The notes under the pieces were generated by a model. That model did not search any database. It was not told the origin of the DNA and saw only the letters and a list, made by a program, of their open reading frames with translations. A DNA stretch of 5,073 bases. It comes from Nitrospira sp. (GTDB lineage: Bacteria > Nitrospirota > JACRHL01). Below are positions 1 through 4,455 of the stretch, in pieces (the stretch's first letter is position 1; each line of letters starts with the position of its first letter). The stretch is taken from NCBI GenBank assembly GCA_026994095.1, contig JALWRU010000280.1, positions 1 to 5,073 of the forward strand, given 5' to 3'. The translations under genes and the position numbers were made by a program.

Positions 1-129
1 GCCACCGGTAAGCCAGGGCAGAAGGTACTCACTGCCGGGGCCGTTCCACAGGTGACTTCAAGTGCTGGCAAGGGCACCCGGCGGCAAGGCAAAAAGCCAG
101 CCCGCACCGTCGCCCCCACGCTGCACTAG
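1..129 (+). CDS. Possible C-terminal tail of an unidentified protein (partial, enters from left edge)
   Basis: An uninterrupted frame of 42 codons runs from the first base to a TAG at 127-129. It is the only one of the six frames that stays open from the left edge to the gap before the next gene. The encoded tail is rich in Lys, Arg, Ala, Pro and Thr and ends in ARTVAPTLH, with a basic patch (GKGTRRQGKKPAR). No domain can be recognised; a low-complexity basic tail of this kind occurs at the end of many unrelated proteins. If real, the gene converges on the DUF1573-cytochrome gene, with only 7 nt between the two stop codons. The open stretch is short enough to be chance in GC-rich DNA, so confidence is limited. 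Confidence 0.4.
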   Translation, partial: ATGKPGQKVLTAGAVPQVTSSAGKGTRRQGKKPARTVAPTLH

Positions 130-139
130 GCCAAGCCTA
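127..139. repeat. Short perfect inverted repeat spanning two convergent stop codons
   Basis: The bases TAGGC-CAA-GCCTA form a 5-bp stem with a 3-nt loop. The left arm includes the TAG of the + strand frame and the right arm includes the TAG of the minus-strand DUF1573-cytochrome gene (CTA on the + strand). The stem is short and has no T-run on either side, so it is not a convincing intrinsic terminator by itself. Confidence 0.4.
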
Positions 140-958
140 TTGGAAGAACGGCACCTTCAGTGGCTCGCCATCGGCGGGCGGGATGACACTTGTCTCTGAA
201 GTGTGAGATGCCTCGTTTGTCTCTTCAGGTGGCGGAGGCGATGGCGGAGCCGTCTTGAGAAGCTCAATCAGCGACTCGACCTGCGGGTCCAGCAGTGGGC
301 CGCCGTCATCCAGCGCAAAGCCGGGCATTTCGGTGCCTGGATGGCCTTTACGAATAGTTGCCCGTAAGTATCCGGTCATGCTGTCCGGGTATTGCCCCAG
401 CGCAGGGCCGGTCTTGCCCTCGCGGGCCTTACCGTGGCAAAACCAGCAGCCTACATCGTATAAGGCTTGCCCCTGTTGACCTGCCAGCGGGTCTGCATGG
501 CAACTGCCACATTTGAGGCCAAACAGCGCCTCACCGGCCTGAAACCCCTTGTGCATGGAGGCGTCTACGTCAGCGACCAGTCGTAACTCCAGTTCCGGCT
601 CGATCGGGTCGTTGGACATCACGGTGATAATGCGAACCACCTCACCGCTACGGGCGGCAGAGTCGTAGGTCACCTCAATGGCGGTGGACTCCCCCGGTGC
701 CAATGTCGATTTGTCTGGCAGCGCAGCAGTACAACCGCAGGGGGTGGAGACATCGGTCAGGGTCAGGGTTTCATCACCACCGTTTGTCAGCGGAAAGCGG
801 TGGACGACAATCTTGCCCTGGGTCAGGGTGCCAAAGTGGTGCTCCCGGTGGTCCAGCACAATACGCGGACCTGCCAGCACGGTCGTCGCTCCCCACATGA
901 ACAGCAGCACTCCGGTAAGCCAGATGACCCGGCTTGGGAAGCGTTTGACGGTACTCAC
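137..958 (-). CDS. Exported DUF1573 protein fused to a cytochrome c segment with two CXXCH motifs
   Basis: This 273-residue protein starts with a signal peptide (basic start, hydrophobic residues about 11-29, probable cleavage after VLA29). Residues about 31-130 form a DUF1573 domain, recognisable by HHFGTL, the TPCGCTAA signature (Cys74, Cys76) and the SNDP turn; the family has an immunoglobulin-like fold and no firmly assigned function. Residues about 140-235 form a cytochrome c region with CGSCH (150-154) and CWFCH (171-175) and a likely axial Met211 in EMPGF. The two haem motifs lie 21 residues apart inside similar units (GEALFGLKCGSCH and GQALYDVGCWFCH), so the first looks like a duplicated haem-binding helix. 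A Pro-rich, probably disordered tail (about 236-273) ends the protein. The start is GTG at 956-958, overlapping the TGA of the DsbA-type gene by 4 nt, with GGAG 11 nt upstream. It is the last gene of the redox operon. A periplasmic electron-transfer or redox-sensing role is inference. Confidence 0.88.
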   Translation of the reverse strand: MSTVKRFPSRVIWLTGVLLFMWGATTVLAGPRIVLDHREHHFGTLTQGKIVVHRFPLTNGGDETLTLTDVSTPCGCTAALPDKSTLAPGESTAIEVTYDSAARSGEVVRIITVMSNDPIEPELELRLVADVDASMHKGFQAGEALFGLKCGSCHADPLAGQQGQALYDVGCWFCHGKAREGKTGPALGQYPDSMTGYLRATIRKGHPGTEMPGFALDDGGPLLDPQVESLIELLKTAPPSPPPPEETNEASHTSETSVIPPADGEPLKVPFFQ

Positions 959-1650
959 TCGTAGGCCGACTCCAGCGCGGTGGCAAACACCGCCTCAACG
1001 TTACGCAGGGTGTTGTCGGTGATGCGTACATGGTTGTCGATCAGCAGGGTGGGGGTGCCCCGTGCGCCGATGGCCTTGGAGTCAGCGATCCCTTTTTTGA
1101 GACGTTTGCCCATGATGTTGTCGTTAAAGCCCTGCTTGAATGCCTCCAGATCCAGCCCGGCTTTCTGGGCCACACCCAGCAGCACCTCGGGTCGGGTCAC
1201 ATCCAGACGGTTGTCCCAGATGGCCTGGAAGAGGATCTCGCGCATGGCGTCGCCCTTGCCCTGTTGCTCTGCCAGATAGAACGCCAGAATGGGCACATGG
1301 GAGGCGGCTGGGTCAACGATCGGCAGGCCCCAGTACTCGACCTCCAGTTTGTCGCCGTACTCCTTCTGCAACACCGGCAGTACCACGGTATCGAAGTGGT
1401 GGCAGTGGCTACAGAAAAAATCGAAGTAGATGGTAAGTTTGATCTTGCCCGCTTCATGGGTGCTTTCGCGGCCTTTGACATTAAAGATTTTCGGCTCGCC
1501 GGGTGCGTCAGGCGCAGCCACAGCGTCAGGCACAGCGGGGCTGTCGGCATGGGCGAGCACCGGTGTGAGCGACAGTAACAGGCTCATCGCCAGCAGGGTG
1601 CCCAGCAGGTGAGGCAGGCGTGGGAGGATCGTAGCGGGATTCAGCAACAT
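955..1650 (-). CDS. Periplasmic DsbA-type thioredoxin-fold protein
   Basis: This 231-residue protein has an N-terminal export signal (hydrophobic residues about 14-33, probable cleavage after AHA35) followed by an Ala/Pro-rich linker. The thioredoxin fold begins near residue 68 with KIKLTIYFDFFCSHC. The active site is Cys80-Ser-His-Cys83 and the cis-proline is Pro200 in ARGTPTLL. About 100 residues lie between them, in keeping with the helical insertion of DsbA and related proteins. Such proteins oxidise or isomerise cysteines in exported proteins; which of the two applies cannot be read from the sequence. No DsbB, VKOR or DsbD partner lies in the window. The ATG start at 1648-1650 follows the TlpA-type gene by 13 nt with only a weak ribosome site (TGAG). 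The internal Met22 would shorten the signal peptide and has no better site. The stop overlaps the next start (GTGA), suggesting translational coupling. Substrates may be the CXXCH or CGC cysteines of its neighbours, which is inference. Confidence 0.9.
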   Translation of the reverse strand: MLLNPATILPRLPHLLGTLLAMSLLLSLTPVLAHADSPAVPDAVAAPDAPGEPKIFNVKGRESTHEAGKIKLTIYFDFFCSHCHHFDTVVLPVLQKEYGDKLEVEYWGLPIVDPAASHVPILAFYLAEQQGKGDAMREILFQAIWDNRLDVTRPEVLLGVAQKAGLDLEAFKQGFNDNIMGKRLKKGIADSKAIGARGTPTLLIDNHVRITDNTLRNVEAVFATALESAYE

Positions 1651-1663
1651 AATGGACTCAGGC

Positions 1664-2263
1664 TTATGGTTGATAGGTTTTCAGCAGGTGCCGAAGTAAT
1701 TGGTGAAACTCCGGGCCGTCCCACTCCCGAGCGCCAAAAGCGCGACCGAGAATCGTTCCGTCCGGACCGATCAAATAGGTGGTGGGCATAACCCGCACCA
1801 GATAGCTGTCTGACACATCGGACAGGGGGTCGAGCAGGATCGGCAACTGCCATCCTTGCTGGGTGACAAACGGCTTTACCACCGCTCCGCCCCCCACATC
1901 GACCGATATTGCCAGCACCTCCACCCCGTGGGGTGTCATCCGTTGAGCCAGGCTCTGGAGCAGAGGCATCTCTTTGATGCACGGAGTGCACCAGGTGGCC
2001 CAAAAGTTCAACAACACCAGTTTACCCCGATAATCGGCCAGTTGCACCGATGTGCCGTCCAGGGAAGACAATGCAAAGTCCGGTGCGGTGCGGGGTTTGT
2101 CCGGTGCGAGGATGCCGGCGTCCTTGTAAAAATCGGGCACCATGGCGCGGGTAAATGCGTCGGTTTCGGCCTTTGCTACAGGGGCTAAACCGCATAGGGC
2201 GATGCTGCAAAAAAGCGCCAGACAGGAGAGCGTGCGGGCGGCATGGTGGGTGAGTTGTGACAA
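1664..2263 (-). CDS. Periplasmic TlpA/ResA-type thiol-disulfide oxidoreductase
   Basis: This 199-residue protein has a signal peptide (hydrophobic residues about 11-29, probable cleavage after AKA32), a spacer of about 27 residues, and an AhpC/TSA-Redoxin-type thioredoxin domain from about 58 to 197. The active site is Trp91-Cys92-Thr-Pro-Cys95 in LLNFWATWCTPC, and the cis-proline is Pro160 in VMPTTYLIGPDG. This pattern marks TlpA, ResA and CcmG-like proteins, which usually keep cysteines reduced in the periplasm, for example CXXCH motifs before haem attachment or copper-site cysteines. Two cytochrome genes in the same operon fit such a role, but that is inference. The likely start is TTG at 2261-2263, 5 nt after the TAA of the lipoprotein gene. 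The ribosome site is weak, and no ATG or GTG start keeps the whole signal peptide. The cysteine at residue 24 is preceded by Leu, so it does not form a lipobox. Confidence 0.91.
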   Translation of the reverse strand: MSQLTHHAARTLSCLALFCSIALCGLAPVAKAETDAFTRAMVPDFYKDAGILAPDKPRTAPDFALSSLDGTSVQLADYRGKLVLLNFWATWCTPCIKEMPLLQSLAQRMTPHGVEVLAISVDVGGGAVVKPFVTQQGWQLPILLDPLSDVSDSYLVRVMPTTYLIGPDGTILGRAFGAREWDGPEFHQLLRHLLKTYQP

Positions 2264-2268
2264 CGATA

Positions 2269-2586
2269 TTACCCGGCCATACCCGGCTGCGGAATTGCCT
2301 TGGCGTGTTGTGACAGGTAGCGCAAAATGCGTTCTTTTTCATCCGCTGTCATCTGCGGCACGTTGCGGGCGCGCACGTTGTCTTCCATGCGGTCCACCAC
2401 GACCTTCCAGCGGGCGAAGCTCATGCGTGACGGGTTGGGCAGGGCATGGCAGAGGCTGCATCGGCGCACATAGGCCTGCCCGTCTTCGGTGTCTGCGTCC
2501 GGCGGCTCGAACTCGGTCATACAGCCGGTCAGCGTAACAAAGAGCAGCCCCAGGGCGGCCAGATAACCCGTTTGGTGTCTGCGCAT
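2269..2586 (-). CDS. Small monohaem cytochrome c lipoprotein
   Basis: From the chosen ATG at 2584-2586 the product has 105 residues. The N-terminus is a lipoprotein signal: basic start (MRRHQ), hydrophobic stretch, and lipobox LTGC with Cys22 as the predicted lipidated residue. The mature part carries one haem c motif, CSLCH (43-47), followed by ALPNPSRMSFARWKVVVDRM. This resembles small class I cytochromes with the pattern CxxCHxLPxP...W..VV.RM. Met80 in VPQM, or Met68, may be the distal ligand. A helical end (DEKERILRYLSQHAK) closes the fold. The product is probably anchored to a membrane on the periplasmic side and carries electrons. It is the first gene of the four-gene operon. An ATG at 2620-2622 would add 12 residues, but that stretch contains the TATAAT box and gives a poor signal-peptide start, so the shorter form is preferred. 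None of the candidate starts has a clear Shine-Dalgarno sequence. Confidence 0.85.
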   Translation of the reverse strand: MRRHQTGYLAALGLLFVTLTGCMTEFEPPDADTEDGQAYVRRCSLCHALPNPSRMSFARWKVVVDRMEDNVRARNVPQMTADEKERILRYLSQHAKAIPQPGMAG

Positions 2587-2592
2587 AGTAAG

Positions 2593-2598
2593 ATTATA
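2593..2598 (-). promoter_or_regulatory. Candidate -10 box of the redox operon
   Basis: The minus strand reads TATAAT, a perfect sigma-70-type -10 hexamer, followed by CTTACT and then the ATG of the cytochrome lipoprotein gene. Usual spacing would put the transcription start on the A of that ATG. The -35 side is weak: at 16-18 nt spacing the hexamers are G-rich and unlike TTGACA, and the best match, TTTACA (2622-2627), is 23 nt away, which is too far. An activator may be needed, or the true promoter may lie elsewhere. Confidence 0.45.
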
Positions 2599-2609
2599 TC
2601 CCATTGTCG

Positions 2610-2620
2610 GGGGTGACCCC
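2610..2620. promoter_or_regulatory. Short palindrome upstream of the operon -10 box (possible operator)
   Basis: GGGGT-G-ACCCC is a perfect 5+5 inverted repeat with one central base. It lies where the -35 region and spacer of the minus-strand promoter would be, in the divergent region between the redox operon and hisS. The position would suit a regulator site, but an 11-bp palindrome in GC-rich DNA can occur by chance. Confidence 0.25.
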
Positions 2621-2646
2621 ATGTAAATGCCGCAGTGTCCAGAGTG

Positions 2647-2675
2647 TAGACGCCTGATCGGTGTCGCGGTATTAC
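2647..2675 (+). promoter_or_regulatory. hisS: Candidate hisS promoter
   Basis: TAGACG (2647-2652) and TATTAC (2670-2675) each match the sigma-70 -35 and -10 consensus at four of six positions and are separated by the ideal 17 nt. Transcription would begin near 2682, giving a leader of about 28 nt before the preferred hisS start. This would also rule out the upstream TTG at 2680 as a start codon. Confidence 0.4.
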
Positions 2676-2693
2676 CAGATTGTTAATAAAGTT

Positions 2694-2702
2694 GAGGGGA
2701 GG
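2694..2702 (+). promoter_or_regulatory. hisS: Strong ribosome binding site that decides the hisS start
   Basis: GAGGGGAGG lies 7 nt before the TTG at 2710-2712 and is strongly complementary to the 3' end of 16S rRNA. The other in-frame candidate, the TTG at 2680, lies upstream of this site, so the site selects the start at 2710. Confidence 0.75.
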
Positions 2703-2709
2703 CAGTTCG

Positions 2710-3975
2710 TTGTCACAAGAGGGGTCGTCATCTGCACCGTTGCAGTTTCCCACACAGACGGTGCGTGGGGTCAAGGATGTTTTACCGGGAGAGACACCCG
2801 GCTGGCGTCATCTGGAGCAGACCTGCCGGGAGTTGTTCCAGCGTTATCGGTTTCAAGAGATTCGCACGCCGATTTTTGAGTTCACCGGGTTGTTCGCCCG
2901 TAGCATTGGCGCCGCTACCGACATCGTCGAAAAAGAGATGTACACCTTCGCCGACCGCAACGGCCAGTCCCTGTCCTTGCGCCCGGAGGGGACCGCTTCG
3001 GTCATCCGTGCCTACATCCAGAACGGATTGCAGCAGGAGTCGTTGACCCGGCTCTACTACATGGGGCCGATGTTTCGTCACGAGCGCCCGCAGGCGGGTC
3101 GTCTGCGACAATTCCATCAGATTGGTGCCGAGGTGTTGGGTGCCGAAGGGCCAGACATCGATGCAGAGCTATTGTGCCTGCTGTCAGACCTGTTTGAGCA
3201 GCTCAAGTTGCCGGTGACACTGGAGATCAACTCGATCGGTTGCCCGGACTGCCGCCCGGATTATGTCAAGATTTTGCAGGCTGCATTGAACGACGCCAAG
3301 CTGTGTGACAACTGTCAGCGTCGCCAGACCACCAACCCGTTACGGGTGCTGGATTGTAAAGAGCCCGGTTGTCGGGAGGGTACCACTGACGCTCCGTCCA
3401 TCATCGATCATCTGTGCGGCGTGTGTGACAGCCACTTTACCGGGGTGCAAGCGCGGCTCCAGCAGATGGCCATTCCCTATGTAATTAACGCCCGCATGGT
3501 GCGCGGGCTGGACTATTACAGCCGCACTGCTTTTGAGTGGACCACCACTGAGTTGGGTGCGCAGAACACCGTGGCAGCCGGTGGTCGGTACGACTCGTTG
3601 AACGAGCAGTTGGGTGGTAAGCCTCGCCCGGGAATCGGTTTTGCGCTGGGTATGGAGCGGCTGTTGCTGTTGTCGGAGCCGAAGGCTGAACCCCGTGCCG
3701 ACCTGTTTGTTGTCGCGTTGGGTGCTGATGAGGAGGCGGCGTTGTTGCCGTTGATTCGGCAGATGCGTACCGCTGGTTTGACTGTAGACCGGGCGTTTGG
3801 TGGGGGTAGCTTGAAGTCGCAGATGAAGCGGGCGGGCAAGAGCGGTGCCCGGTTTACCTTGATTGTCGGGGAGTCGGAGCTGGCTTCGGGGGAGTACAGT
3901 CTCAAAAATATGGACGAGGGTACGCAGGAGAGCGTAGCGGCGGACCAGATTATTGAGATGATAAAAAGTGCCTAA
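2710..3975 (+). CDS. hisS: Histidyl-tRNA synthetase
   Basis: This 421-residue cytoplasmic enzyme charges tRNA-His with histidine using ATP; the length is normal for bacterial HisRS. The class II core is clear: RGVKDVLPGE (19-28), EKEMYTF (74-80), RPEGTA (91-96), motif 2 FRHERPQAGRLRQFHQ (122-137), the histidine-specific motifs RGLDYY (265-270) and AGGRYD (290-295), and motif 3 GFALGMERL (310-318). The anticodon-binding domain spans about 330-421. Between motif 2 and RGLDYY lie four cysteine pairs: C178/C181, C199/C202, C216/C221 and C236/C239. They are absent from the E. coli enzyme but resemble the form found in delta-type and clostridial HisRS, and may bind a metal. The start is a TTG chosen for its strong ribosome site; a TTG at 2680 would add ten residues without support. 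The stop is TAA. hisS appears to be a single-gene unit, divergent from the redox operon and convergent with ihfB. Confidence 0.97.
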   Translation: MSQEGSSSAPLQFPTQTVRGVKDVLPGETPGWRHLEQTCRELFQRYRFQEIRTPIFEFTGLFARSIGAATDIVEKEMYTFADRNGQSLSLRPEGTASVIRAYIQNGLQQESLTRLYYMGPMFRHERPQAGRLRQFHQIGAEVLGAEGPDIDAELLCLLSDLFEQLKLPVTLEINSIGCPDCRPDYVKILQAALNDAKLCDNCQRRQTTNPLRVLDCKEPGCREGTTDAPSIIDHLCGVCDSHFTGVQARLQQMAIPYVINARMVRGLDYYSRTAFEWTTTELGAQNTVAAGGRYDSLNEQLGGKPRPGIGFALGMERLLLLSEPKAEPRADLFVVALGADEEAALLPLIRQMRTAGLTVDRAFGGGSLKSQMKRAGKSGARFTLIVGESELASGEYSLKNMDEGTQESVAADQIIEMIKSA

Positions 3976-3993
3976 TTTACAGGTCAGCGGGGA

Positions 3994-4074
3994 CCACCCC
4001 GCCCGCCGGAGGCCCTTTTAATCCGCGCACAGCGCGGCTTTTAATAAGATAGACGCCTCCGGCGGGCGGGGTGG
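3994..4074. repeat. Nested palindrome: 20-bp perfect inverted repeat around an inner hairpin
   Basis: The arms 3994-4013 and 4055-4074 are perfect reverse complements over 20 bp, built around CCGCCCGCCGGAGGC and its complement. The 41-nt centre holds a second hairpin (4023-4037) flanked by two copies of CTTTTAAT (4015-4022 and 4038-4045). Beyond the outer arms, GCGGGG (3987-3992) can pair with CCCCGC (4079-4084) after a small asymmetric bulge. It could be a strong convergent-gene terminator structure, a REP- or MITE-like intergenic repeat, or both. No open frame or transposase is associated with it. Confidence 0.8.
4023..4042 (+). terminator. Inner hairpin with a short T-run, possible first terminator of hisS
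   Basis: CCGCGC-ACA-GCGCGG (4023-4037) forms a 6-bp GC-only stem and is followed by CTTTT on the + strand. The T-run is short. The hairpin lies inside the larger palindrome, so the two folds may compete or stack. Read on the minus strand it is followed by ATTAAAA, which makes a poor terminator for ihfB. Confidence 0.45.
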
Positions 4075-4095
4075 CGGCCCCCGCAGGCCGGTAGG

Positions 4096-4121
4096 CAGTG
4101 CCGTTGGCACTGTTATTTTTT
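4096..4121 (+). terminator. Intrinsic terminator of hisS
   Basis: CAGTGCC-GTT-GGCACTG is a perfect 7-bp stem with a 3-nt loop, directly followed by TTATTTTTT. This is a classic Rho-independent terminator for + strand transcription and so serves hisS, although it lies about 120 nt behind the hisS stop codon. In the other direction no T-run follows the stem, so it should not terminate the ihfB transcript. Confidence 0.85.
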
Positions 4122-4141
4122 GGTGGGGGGAGGAGGCAGCC

Positions 4142-4420
4142 TCAGCTGTCGACCATCTCCCGCAGCTCTTTGCCCGCTTTGAAAAACGGCACCTCTTTGG
4201 GCGGTACCCGCACCAACTCACCCGATTTCGGGTTACGCCCCTCACGGGCCGCACGATACCGCAGGCGAAAGCTGCCAAAACCACGAATCTCCACCTTGTC
4301 TCCCCCCGCAAGGGCATCCTTGATGGTGTCAAATACGGTGCTGGCCAACACGTCCATCTGGGTGCGGTTGAGGCCGTCTACCTTGCGGGTGACGTTTTCA
4401 ATCAATTCAGCTTTGGTCAT
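4142..4420 (-). CDS. ihfB: Integration host factor beta subunit (HU/IHF family)
   Basis: This 92-residue nucleoid protein spans the whole HU/IHF fold. MTKAELIENV begins the N-terminal helices, IRGFGSF (45-51) forms the central hinge, and GRNPKSGE (61-68) carries the DNA-intercalating Pro64 at the tip of the arm; FKAGKELRE (80-88) closes it. The RGFGSFxLxYRxxRxGRNPKSG pattern and the PKEVPFFKAGKEL end favour IHF-beta over HU or IHF-alpha, though single-chain HU-like use in this organism cannot be excluded. IHF bends DNA sharply at specific sites and assists transcription, replication and recombination. The start is ATG, with GGAGAG six bases upstream counted from its GGAG core. The gene lies 35 nt downstream of sppA on the same strand and is probably cotranscribed with it. 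The end faces hisS, with the palindromic spacer between them. Confidence 0.92.
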   Translation of the reverse strand: MTKAELIENVTRKVDGLNRTQMDVLASTVFDTIKDALAGGDKVEIRGFGSFRLRYRAAREGRNPKSGELVRVPPKEVPFFKAGKELREMVDS

Positions 4421-4424
4421 GAGT

Positions 4425-4430
4425 CTCTCC
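4425..4430 (-). promoter_or_regulatory. ihfB: ihfB ribosome binding site
   Basis: The minus strand reads GGAGAG just before ACTC-ATG, a good Shine-Dalgarno match at normal spacing that supports the ATG at 4418-4420 as the start. It lies in the 35-nt gap after sppA, so ihfB can be translated independently from a shared transcript. Confidence 0.75.
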
Positions 4431-4455
4431 GACTGTTACAGAACACCAACTGCAA

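Noticed and set aside
678..1022. + strand open frame opposite the DUF1573 domain
   Set aside because: It overlaps a well-supported minus-strand gene and has low-complexity Arg/Pro/Ser composition without any family motif.
1030..1578. Long + strand open frame (182 codons) opposite the DsbA-type gene
   Set aside because: It is wholly antisense to a gene with clear motifs (CSHC, cis-Pro), shows no recognisable domain, and is a typical GC-rich shadow frame.
2587..2622. Twelve-residue extension of the cytochrome lipoprotein from an ATG at 2620-2622
   Set aside because: It would place 12 mostly uncharged residues before a normal lipoprotein signal (MRRHQ...), it has no ribosome site, and it overlaps the TATAAT box.
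2680..2709. Ten-residue N-terminal extension of HisRS from a TTG at 2680
   Set aside because: The strong ribosome site at 2694-2702 fits the TTG at 2710, and the candidate promoter would start transcription near 2682, after the first base of the upstream codon.
4122..4136. G-rich stretch (GG, GGGGGG, GG, GG) as a possible G-quadruplex
   Set aside because: Only two-tier G tracts are available, so stability would be low, and it lies after the hisS terminator where no clear role follows.
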